Assembly (NCBI GenBank): GCA_051744845.1
Contig: JBNJDJ010000028.1
Span: 1-21,352, forward strand
DNA length: 21,352 bases
Reading direction: 5' to 3'
Source: JBNJDJ01 sp051744845
GTDB taxonomy: Bacteria; Bacillota; Clostridia; Peptostreptococcales; Acidaminobacteraceae
In this document: in pieces, positions 8,632 to 16,100 of the stretch
How the letters are laid out: each line of letters begins with the position of its first letter
How positions within the stretch are numbered: position 1 is the first letter of the stretch
Translations under genes and position numbers: made by a program
The notes under the pieces: generated by a model
The model's input: only the letters and a program-made list of their open reading frames with translations
Database searches by the model: none
What the model was told of the DNA's origin: nothing

Positions 8632-8664
8632 AAACATTACTTAATTTTAAATTAAGTAATGTTT
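8632..8664. terminator. bidirectional terminator between the sel operon and selC
   Basis: A perfect 14-bp stem, AAACATTACTTAAT (8632-8645) with its complement (8651-8664), closes a 5-nt loop. On the minus strand it is followed by a T-rich tract (complement of 8626-8634), so it fits Sec-tRNA transcription well. On the plus strand it is followed by TTATTTT (8663-8669), ending the selD-to-GerMN transcript. Confidence 0.88.
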
Positions 8665-8668
8665 ATTT

Positions 8669-8765
8669 TGGCGGGAGTATATGAGAATCGAACTCATCTA
8701 AGAGGCTCTAAACCACTCATACTGGTTTTGAAGACCAGAGGGCACACCAGCACCCATCTACTCCC
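8669..8765 (-). tRNA. selC: tRNA-Sec, anticodon UCA
   Basis: Read on the minus strand from 8765, this 97-nt RNA has all selC traits. The acceptor GGGAGUA pairs with UACUCCC and continues with an eighth G.A opposition. There is a 6-bp D stem with a 4-nt UGGU loop, anticodon stem CUGGU/ACCAG with loop CUUCAAA (anticodon UCA), and a long variable arm of about 7 bp with one U.U mismatch. The T arm is AUGAG-UUCGAUU-CUCAU. Discriminator G and an encoded CCA are at 8672-8669. It is charged with serine and then converted by SelA. It has its own promoter on the right and points at the sel operon. Confidence 0.97.
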
Positions 8766-8795
8766 GTATAAAGTTATTTGTTACCGACAAAAATT

Positions 8796-8823
8796 ATTAT
8801 AACATAGTATATATAAAAGTCAA
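8796..8823 (-). promoter_or_regulatory. promoter of tRNA-Sec
   Basis: On the minus strand, TTGACT (8823-8818), a 16-nt spacer and TATAAT (8801-8796) preceded by TGT form a near-consensus promoter with extended -10. Transcription would start about 24 nt before the mature 5' end. Confidence 0.85.
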
Positions 8824-8825
8824 TT

Positions 8826-8874
8826 AAAAAAAAGAAATTAAATGATATATAGAAAACTATACATCATTTAATTT
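8826..8874 (-). terminator. terminator of threonine synthase gene
   Basis: An 18-bp stem (8835-8852 with 8857-8874, one A/C mismatch on plus, G.U on the minus transcript) has an AAAA/TTTT loop. It is followed on the minus strand by eight T (complement of 8826-8833). The stem touches the stop codon at 8874-8876. Confidence 0.9.
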
Positions 8875-10337
8875 TATAAAAATGAAATTATATTCTTTTT
8901 AATATCTTCTATTTTTATAGTTTTATTATGAATAGTTTTTTTGCTAGTTAAATTATTAATTCTTTCAGGAATTTTAGTATCAGTTCTTTTTTCTATTTCT
9001 TTTAATAACTCGAATACATTTTTGTTATTTTCTAATTTTAAAGCTTTGCTAATAGCTTTTGGGAATTTAAATGGATGAGCTGTAGAAGCTATTAGTGTTT
9101 TATTATTTGTATTACTCTTTTTATAACTACAATAGGCAACGGCTGTATGAGGATCAATTAAATAATTGTATTTTTCATAAACTTTTTTTATTGTATCCAA
9201 AGTTTCTTTTTGAGAGCAGAAGTGGCCTTCAAAGTCTTTCATTTCATTTTGTAATTTTTTACTAATAGTATATTTTTTATTTTTATTTAAATTTGTCATA
9301 AAGTTATTTATTTTTTCGCTATTATTATTTGAAATATGATATAATAATCTTTCTAAATTACTAGATATTAAAATATCCATAGATGGAGAATAAGTCATTT
9401 TAAAATTTCTATTTATATTATAAGTTCCTGAGTTAATAAAATCAGTTAAAACATTGTTTTCATTAGAAGCACAAATTAATTTGCCAATAGGTAAACCAAG
9501 TTTTTTAGCATATTTTGCTGCTAAAATATTTCCGAAATTTCCAGTAGGAACTACAACATCAACTTTTTCACCTAATGTTATTTCTTCTTTTTTAATTAGT
9601 TTAAAATAAGATGAAACATAATAAATAATCTGTGGTAATAAGCGTCCAATATTAATAGAATTGGCTGATGATAAAATATAGTTTTGTTTTAATAATTTAC
9701 TTTTAAATTTACTGTCATTAAATATTTCCTTAACTGAATTTTGGGCATCATCAAAATTGCCATCGATACCTAAAACTTTTACGTTTTTACCTACTTGAGT
9801 CTTCATTTGTTTTGCTTGAATATCACTAACACCATTTTTAGGATAAAAAACAATTATTTTAATTCCATTAATATTCTTAAATCCTTCAAGAGCAGCTTTT
9901 CCAGTGTCTCCAGAGGTAGCTGTTAAAATAAGTATATCTTTATCTAGATTTTCTTCTTTTTTTGAATACTTCATAAGATACGGAAGTATTGATAAAGCCA
10001 TATCTTTAAAAGCTAAAGTAGGACCGTGAAAAAGTTCGATAAAAAAAGAATCATTAATTTTTTTAATTGGAACAATTTCATCTGTATCAAATTTATTATC
10101 ATAAGCATTTTTAATCATTTTATTTAAATCATCATCTGGAATATCTTTTAAAAAGTTTTTAAGTATTAAAAAAGCAAACTGATGATAATTGTAATCAATA
10201 AACTTTTTATTATTAAAATCGATTTTGTTAAAATTTTTGGGGATAAATAAACCGCCATCTTTTGCAATCCCTTGTAAAATTGCTTTAAAATATGATATTT
10301 CATTTTTACTATTTCTACTACTGATAAGTTTTTCCAT
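8874..10337 (-). CDS. thrC: threonine synthase
   Basis: ThrC converts O-phosphohomoserine to threonine with PLP. This 487-residue protein has the long-form (fungal/E. coli-like) architecture. The N-terminal segment is ISYFKAILQGIAKDGGLFIP. The PLP-lysine is about Lys111 in HGPTLAFKDMAL. ATSGDTGKAALEGF binds phosphate, and a VPTGNFGNILAAKYAKKLGLP motif is present. The ending LIDPHTAVAY...STAHPFKFPKAI is typical. ATG at 10337 is preceded by GGAGG (complement of 10344-10348) with 6-nt spacing. It is a single-gene unit with its own promoter and terminator; hom, thrB and lysC are not adjacent. Confidence 0.96.
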   Translation of the reverse strand: MEKLISSRNSKNEISYFKAILQGIAKDGGLFIPKNFNKIDFNNKKFIDYNYHQFAFLILKNFLKDIPDDDLNKMIKNAYDNKFDTDEIVPIKKINDSFFIELFHGPTLAFKDMALSILPYLMKYSKKEENLDKDILILTATSGDTGKAALEGFKNINGIKIIVFYPKNGVSDIQAKQMKTQVGKNVKVLGIDGNFDDAQNSVKEIFNDSKFKSKLLKQNYILSSANSINIGRLLPQIIYYVSSYFKLIKKEEITLGEKVDVVVPTGNFGNILAAKYAKKLGLPIGKLICASNENNVLTDFINSGTYNINRNFKMTYSPSMDILISSNLERLLYHISNNNSEKINNFMTNLNKNKKYTISKKLQNEMKDFEGHFCSQKETLDTIKKVYEKYNYLIDPHTAVAYCSYKKSNTNNKTLIASTAHPFKFPKAISKALKLENNKNVFELLKEIEKRTDTKIPERINNLTSKKTIHNKTIKIEDIKKNIISFL

Positions 10338-10380
10338 AATTATCCTCCGTGTCTTTAATTCGCAAACAAGTGTTTAAATG

Positions 10381-10409
10381 AGTATAACATAATATTTATT
10401 AAAATTAAA
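10381..10409 (-). promoter_or_regulatory. promoter of threonine synthase gene
   Basis: On the minus strand, TATACT (10386-10381) is preceded by TGT, an extended -10, with a weak TTTAAT 17 nt upstream (10409-10404). The start point would be near 10374, on top of a small palindrome AAACA-AG-TGTTT (10364-10375) that could be an operator. The leader is about 36 nt, too short for a T-box. Confidence 0.55.
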
Positions 10410-10452
10410 TATAATTTTTAAAAAAATTTGAGTTTCTAAAAAATATTATTTG

Positions 10453-10461
10453 TGGTATAAT
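10453..10461 (+). promoter_or_regulatory. extended -10 promoter of the unknown membrane-protein gene
   Basis: TGG-TATAAT (10453-10461) with only a weak -35 (TTTCTA near 10433). The start would be near 10468, giving a leader of about 25 nt to the GGAGGTGA at 10492-10499. Confidence 0.6.
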
Positions 10462-10503
10462 ATTAAATCAATGAAAATATATTTTTAAAATGGAGGTGAC
10501 TAC

Positions 10504-10530
10504 TATAGTTATAAGTGAATTATAACTATA
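10504..10530 (+). promoter_or_regulatory. perfect 11-bp inverted repeat between ribosome binding site and start
   Basis: TATAGTTATAA (10504-10514), loop GTGAA, then its exact complement (10520-10530). It begins 4 nt after the GGAGGTGA. The loop contains the GTG at 10515, and the right arm ends at ATG 10530. As RNA it would hide GTG 10515 in the loop and place ATG 10530/10536 directly beside the ribosome binding site; as DNA it could be a dimeric repressor site. Confidence 0.6.
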
Positions 10531-11486
10531 TGTATATGAAAAATAAAAAATATTTTATTATATTATCATTTTTACTAATCATTACAATTTTATATTTATT
10601 GGTTTTAGTTTCAAATGATTTAACAAAACAAGTTAATAAAGATATTGAATCAAACTCAATTATAGAAAATAAGGCTAATTATGCCCAAAAAAATAATACG
10701 ATTATTAAAAGGTTTAAATTACTTATTAACTATAATAAAAATGAAAGTGATTTATTAAATTATATAGATGAACATAAAGCTGAAATTAATACTTTGACTT
10801 TTAATTTCTTAGTAAAAAACTACATAAAATATCAGGAAGAAAGGTTGAGTTATCACAATGAACTTATATATAAAAAAAATATTCAAAATAATTTAAAAGC
10901 AATTTATGGGAATAAAGAAAGAATAACTAATTTATATCTTTTAGATAATTTAAAATTAAGAAGAAATTTGAATTTAATATATTCAAATGGTTATATTTTG
11001 AAACACAATAATGGCAAATTTAATGTAGTAATTGATTATGATTTTTTTAAAAAGAATTACAATAAATATTTAAATGATGAAATAAGAGATTATATATATA
11101 TAATGGAAAATGAATATAAAGCTTATGAAAATATTTTTATTGATTGGTCATATGTTTATTCTAATATATATATTATGGAAAAGTTTTTGAATAATTATAA
11201 AGAGTCAATTTTATATAATTCCATTTATAATAAATTTATTCAAAATGTAGACATTTTTTTATATGGAACTGATTATGAACAAATTTATGAAAAAAAAGTT
11301 TTAAAATCTGATATAAAGGAAATATACAAAAAGGTTAATATAGAAAATCATAATTTATATTTTGAAGAAATTTTTAAAGGATATTTACATGAATTGATTT
11401 CAAATAATTTTTATTTAGATAATAAATTATCTAAAAAAAGAAGTGTTTTAATAGATTTATTAAAAGAGAAGTATAAAAAAGAATAG
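10515..11486 (+). CDS. unrecognised membrane-anchored protein
   Basis: I do not recognise this family. The product is at most 323 residues: a short N-terminus with Lys-Asn-Lys-Lys, one membrane helix (about 13-33), then a hydrophilic, largely helical domain very rich in Asn, Lys, Ile, Tyr and Glu, presumably outside the membrane. There is no lipobox, no cysteine, no metal motif and no repeats. The start is unclear. GTG 10515 is 15 nt from GGAGGTGA. ATG 10530 and ATG 10536 are in the same frame and would be reached if the intervening hairpin folds; an in-frame TAA at 10512 forbids anything earlier. It is a single gene, divergent from thrC and convergent with plsY. Codon use is as AT-rich as its neighbours, so transfer is not evident. 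Confidence 0.75.
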   Translation: MNYNYMYMKNKKYFIILSFLLIITILYLLVLVSNDLTKQVNKDIESNSIIENKANYAQKNNTIIKRFKLLINYNKNESDLLNYIDEHKAEINTLTFNFLVKNYIKYQEERLSYHNELIYKKNIQNNLKAIYGNKERITNLYLLDNLKLRRNLNLIYSNGYILKHNNGKFNVVIDYDFFKKNYNKYLNDEIRDYIYIMENEYKAYENIFIDWSYVYSNIYIMEKFLNNYKESILYNSIYNKFIQNVDIFLYGTDYEQIYEKKVLKSDIKEIYKKVNIENHNLYFEEIFKGYLHELISNNFYLDNKLSKKRSVLIDLLKEKYKKE

Positions 11487-11501
11487 AGAAAAACTCTATT
11501 C
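11481..11501. terminator. shared terminator of two convergent genes
   Basis: A perfect 8-bp stem, GAATAGAG (11481-11488) with CTCTATTC (11494-11501), has an AAAAA loop. Each arm carries the TAG stop of one gene (11484-11486 plus; 11498-11496 minus). A T6 tract follows on the minus strand (complement of 11475-11480), making it a good terminator for plsY and a weaker one for the plus strand. Confidence 0.8.
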
Positions 11502-12074
11502 AAATTTTGATTCTGTACCATTAAGTAATCTTTTAACATTTGACTTATGTCTGTATATTATAAATATTCCTAAAATAATACTTATATATATGAAATTTGT
11601 AGACATATTGAAAAAATAACTTATTAATGGAAATAAAATGGCTCCTGTTATTGATGCTAAAGATACAATTCTAGTGATATAAATAATAGTTACTAAAATA
11701 ACAAATAATATAATACCAATTAATGGATTTACAGCAAAGATTAATCCAGCAGTAGTTGCTACACCCTTACCACCTTTAAATTTAAGAAATATAGGATAAC
11801 AATGACCTATAACGGCAAAAAGTCCTGTAATAATACCTCCAGTTAGCCCAAGAAAATAAATTCCTAGCTTTACTGCTATAAATCCTTTTGTAAAGTCACC
11901 TAAGAAAGCAAATCCTCCAGCTTTTGCACCTAAGACTCTAAAAGCATTAGTAGCACCTGAATTACCACTTCCATAGTTTCTAATATCTAACTTTCCAAAA
12001 ACCTTTCCAGAAATATAAGCAAAAGGAACAGATCCTATAAAATATCCTATTAACATTAAAATAAATTTGTTCAT
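11496..12074 (-). CDS. plsY: glycerol-3-phosphate acyltransferase PlsY
   Basis: PlsY transfers the acyl group from acyl-phosphate to glycerol-3-phosphate, the first step of phospholipid synthesis, in the membrane. The 192-residue protein has multiple membrane spans and all three family motifs: GSVPFAY (14-20), then GSGNSGATN (35-43) followed by GDFTKG (59-64), and GHCYPIFLKFKGGKGVAT (90-107). ATG at 12074 is preceded by AAGGAGA on the minus strand. It is a single gene; the usual neighbours (parE/parC or der) are absent. Confidence 0.97.
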   Translation of the reverse strand: MNKFILMLIGYFIGSVPFAYISGKVFGKLDIRNYGSGNSGATNAFRVLGAKAGGFAFLGDFTKGFIAVKLGIYFLGLTGGIITGLFAVIGHCYPIFLKFKGGKGVATTAGLIFAVNPLIGIILFVILVTIIYITRIVSLASITGAILFPLISYFFNMSTNFIYISIILGIFIIYRHKSNVKRLLNGTESKFE

Positions 12075-12128
12075 ACTAATCTCCTTAATAATAATTTTAT
12101 TTTTATCTAAATTATTTCTAATGATTTT

Positions 12129-12155
12129 ATTATATCATAATATAAAAAAAAACAA
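12129..12155 (-). promoter_or_regulatory. promoter of plsY
   Basis: On the minus strand, TATAAT (12134-12129) is preceded by TGA, an extended -10, with TTGTTT (12155-12150) at a short 15-nt spacing. The leader is about 48 nt. Confidence 0.6.
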
Positions 12156-12159
12156 TAAA

Positions 12160-12186
12160 AATTTGTGGATTTTTTAATTACAAATT
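12160..12186. repeat. small inverted repeat between divergent promoters
   Basis: AATTTGT (12160-12166) and ACAAATT (12180-12186) are exact complements separated by 13 nt. They sit between the -35 regions of plsY and the hydrolase operon. This could be an operator, but seven AT-rich base pairs can arise by chance. Confidence 0.3.
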
Positions 12187-12192
12187 ATCTGC

Positions 12193-12221
12193 TTAAAAAA
12201 TAATATTAAATATGGTAAACT
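12193..12221 (+). promoter_or_regulatory. promoter of the hydrolase/dehydratase-activase operon
   Basis: TTAAAA (12193-12198), a 17-nt spacer and TAAACT (12216-12221) preceded by TGG. The predicted start (about 12228) coincides with the AGGAGG at 12228-12233, implying a leader of about 10 nt. Confidence 0.55.
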
Positions 12222-12237
12222 AGTATTAGGAGGTTTT

Positions 12238-13122
12238 ATGTTTTTAAAACAAGAAGATGGGTATAAAATATATATAAGAAATTGGGAAGTAAATAATCCA
12301 AAACATATATTAATTATTGTACATGGCATGGGAGAAAATAGCAAAAGATATGAAGAATTTGCTAATTTTTTAAATAATAAAGATATTTTAGTTATTAGTT
12401 ATGATCAAAGAGGTCATGGGAAATCTATTAAGAATAAATTTGGATTAATTGATCCACAAAATAAAAGTTTCAAAATCTTAACTAAGGATTTAAAGTTAGT
12501 TTATGATTTTATTGATAAAAAATATCCTAATATAGATAAATTCATTTTAGGACATTCTTTCGGTTCTTTTGTATTAAGATATTTTTTAAAAGAATATAGT
12601 AATGTAAACATTAAAGGCGCATTAATTAGTGGCACTTGTAATCCGCATAAATTTCAGATATTATTTGGATATACAATATCCAAAGTTATTTCTTTTTTTA
12701 AAGGACCTGTTTACAAATCTAAATTTGTTTATTATATAACATTTAAAAAGTTTAACGAAAAATTTAAAAATAAAAAAGTTAAGTCTTGGTTAACAAGTGA
12801 TCAAAAAAAGTTAGATGAATTTAAAGAGTTTGATAATTATAATAAAATTTTACCTATAAATTTTTTTGTAGTTTTATTTAAAGGATTAGCAAATATAACT
12901 AAAGAAGAATATTTTAAAATTAATTATCCATTATATATTTTTGGTGGAAAAAATGATCCATTAAGTAATTTTTCTAAACAAGTTAATAAGTTAATTAATA
13001 AATATAATAAATATGTTAAAGTTAATAGTAAAATTTATAAAAATGGACGTCATGAGATGCTTAATGAAAAAAAGCGTTTAAAAGTTTTTAATGACATTTA
13101 TTATTGGATTAATAGTTTTTAG
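12238..13122 (+). CDS. alpha/beta hydrolase, monoacylglycerol lipase/lysophospholipase type
   Basis: This 294-residue soluble serine hydrolase belongs to the Hydrolase_4 group. The oxyanion segment is VHGMGENSKRYEEFANFL (about 29-46), and YDQRGHGKS follows. The nucleophile is Ser107 in GHSFGS. The acid is Asp240 in GGKNDPLS and the base is His272 in GRHEMLNE. This triad and the HGMGE motif match monoacylglycerol lipases and lysophospholipase L2-like enzymes, but substrates vary in the family. There is no signal peptide. ATG 12238 follows AGGAGG at 12228-12233. The giant activase gene starts 10 nt after the stop, so they form an operon; no functional link is known to me. Confidence 0.92.
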   Translation: MFLKQEDGYKIYIRNWEVNNPKHILIIVHGMGENSKRYEEFANFLNNKDILVISYDQRGHGKSIKNKFGLIDPQNKSFKILTKDLKLVYDFIDKKYPNIDKFILGHSFGSFVLRYFLKEYSNVNIKGALISGTCNPHKFQILFGYTISKVISFFKGPVYKSKFVYYITFKKFNEKFKNKKVKSWLTSDQKKLDEFKEFDNYNKILPINFFVVLFKGLANITKEEYFKINYPLYIFGGKNDPLSNFSKQVNKLINKYNKYVKVNSKIYKNGRHEMLNEKKRLKVFNDIYYWINSF

Positions 13123-13132
13123 AGGTGAGTTT

Positions 13133-16100
13133 ATGGAAAAAGTATTTGATATAGGAGTAGATATTGGATCTACAACAATAAAAGTTATTATATTAAAAAA
13201 ATCAGAAATTATATATAAGACTTATAAAAGACATAATGCTGATATTAAAAAAAGTTTTGTTGAAGTTTTTAATGAGGTAAAAGAAATAATATTTAATAAA
13301 AAAATAAGAATTAAAATTTCAGGATCTAGTGGTATGCTAATATCTGACTTTTTCGATTTAGAATTTATCCAAGAAGTTGTTTCATCAACAAAGGCTATAA
13401 AAAAGTATATACCAAGTACAGATGTAGCTATTGAATTAGGTGGAGAAGATGCTAAAATAACTTATTTTGGGAATGCTATTGACCAAAGAATGAATGGGGC
13501 TTGCGCTGGAGGTACTGGAGCATTTATAGATCAAATGGCGATATTATTAAATACAAATGCTAAAGGAGTAAATGATTTAGCTAAAGACTATGAAACTATT
13601 TATCCTATAGCTTCAAGATGTGGAGTGTTTGCAAAAACTGATGTCCAACCATTAATTAACGAAGGAGTTGCAAGACAAGATATTTCTGCCTCTATTTTAC
13701 AAGCAGTTGTTAATCAGACAATAGGAGGTTTATCTGCTGGTAAAAAGATTAAAGGTAAAGTTGCGTTCTTAGGAGGACCATTGACTTATCTTTCAGAGTT
13801 AAGAAATTTATTTATTGATACCTTAGATTTAAAGAAAGAGGAAGTTATTTTTCCAAATAATTCTTTATATTTTGTAGCTTTAGGAGCTGCATTAAGTGCT
13901 AAAGAAACTAATATAATAAATTCTAAAAAAATATATGATAAATTTAATGAATTTTTAAATTTTGGAATGAGTTTTGAAAATAGATTAGATCCTTTGTTTG
14001 AGTCACAAAACGATTACAAAAAATTTAAAAATAGACATGATAAAAATGTTTTAAAAGAAAAACAATTATCTAAACAAAAAGGATCTTTATTTATTGGTAT
14101 TGATGCAGGTTCTACTACTTCTAAAATAGCTATTACTAATTCAAATAAAGAATTAGTTTATTCTTTTTATGCAAATAATAATGGGGATCCTTTAGAAACT
14201 ATAAGAAAAGAATTAATTCGTATTTATAATAAAATTCCTAAAGAAGCATATATTGCTAATAGTTGTGTAACAGGTTATGGTGAAAAACTAATAAAAGAAT
14301 CATTATTAATTGACCACGGCGAAATAGAAACTATAAGTCATTATAAAGCAGCTAGTTTATTTAATCCAGAAGTTGATTTTGTTTTAGATATTGGTGGGCA
14401 GGATATGAAAAGTCTTAAGATTAATAAAGGAGTAATTGAGTCTATTATGCTAAATGAAGCATGTTCAAGTGGATGTGGTTCTTTTATTGAAACTTTTGCC
14501 AAATCCTTATCGATAGATTTAAAAACTTTTATTAATAAGGCACTGTTTGCTAAAAAACCTGTTGATTTAGGGACTCGATGTACAGTATTTATGAATTCTA
14601 AAGTTAAACAATCTCAAAAAGAAGGAGCTAGTTTAGCTGATATTGCAGCTGGAATTTCATATTCTATTATTAAAAATGCATTATATAAAGTTATTAGACT
14701 TAAAAAGGTAAGCGATTTAGGTGAAAATATTGTTGTTCAAGGAGGGACATTTTTAAACGATGCTGTATTAAGAGCATTAGAAAAAATTATAGATAAAAAA
14801 GTTACTAGACCAAATGTTGCTGGACTTATGGGAGCTTTAGGAGCATCAATAATTGCTAATGAAAGATATATATTTGAAAGTGAATCTAATATATTGAGCA
14901 AAAAACAATTAATTGATTTTACAATTAATCAGCAAAAGACAAGATGTAATTTATGTGGGAACCAATGTTTACTTACAGTACATAAATTTAATGATGGACG
15001 TCAATTTATTTCTGGTAATAGGTGTGAAAGAGGAAGTGGTAAAGGTAAGAAATATAGTGATGTGCCTAATTTATATGATTATAAATATCAAAGATTATTT
15101 AAATATAAATCACTTGATGAAAAAAAAGCTGTAAATGGGACTTTAGGTATACCTAGAGTTTTAAATATGTATGAAAATTTTCCGTTTTGGTTTACTTTTT
15201 TTACTAATTTAAATTATAAGGTAGTTCTTTCATCAAGATCTAATCAAGATATATTTGAAAAAGGTATGGATTCTATACCATCAGAATCAGTCTGTTATCC
15301 TGCTAAGTTAGTTCATGGACATATAGAGGATTTAGTTCAAAAAAATGTAGATAATATTTTTTATCCATCTATTCCTTATGAAATTAAAGAAGATAAAAAT
15401 GCTAATAATAATTATAATTGTCCGGTTGTAACTTCATATCCTGAGACTATTAAGGCTAATATGGATAGTATAAAAGATATAAATTATGTCACAGGTTTTT
15501 TTCCATTACATGATAAAAGTCAAATGTTAAAAAAAGTTATTGAATTTTTTAATCATTCTAAAAAAGATTTGAAAAGTGCTTTAAATAAAGCTTATAAAGA
15601 ATTAGAAGAATATAAAAAAGATATAAGAAAAAAAGGTGAAAAAATCCTAAAAAAAGTTAAAAAGGAAGATGAAAAAGCAATAGTTTTAGCAGGCAGACCT
15701 TATCATATAGACCCAGAAATAAATCATGGGATTGCTGATGTAATTAAAAATTATGGGATACCTGTATTGACAGAAGATTCAATTGCTCATTTAGCTAAAG
15801 TAGATCGTCCAATTAGAGCAATAGATCAATGGACATATCATACTCGATTATATAATGCTGCAAAATTAGTTTCTGAAAGTGAAAATTTAGAAATAATTCA
15901 ATTAAACTCATTTGGTTGTGGTTTAGATGCAGTAACTATTGATCAGGTAAAAGAAATAATAGAGAGAAATAATAAAATATATACAACAATTAAAATAGAT
16001 GAAATAAATAATTTAGGAGCCGCTCGAATTAGAATAAGATCATTATTAGCAGTGATGTATAAAAGAAAAATTAAAAAAACTAATAAAAAGTTATTAAAGA

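Noticed and set aside
10490..10525. 11-codon leader peptide (ATG 10490 to TAA) before the unknown gene
   Set aside because: Its ATG overlaps the ribosome binding site itself and has none of its own; there are no runs of regulatory codons.
13091..13133. An activase start at ATG 13091
   Set aside because: It overlaps the upstream hydrolase by 32 nt with no ribosome binding site, and adds 14 residues not typical of the family; ATG 13133 has AGAGGTGAG.
14913..15134. 73-codon open frame on the plus strand inside the giant activase gene
   Set aside because: Out-of-frame shadow of the cysteine-cluster region, where the main frame is clearly conserved.
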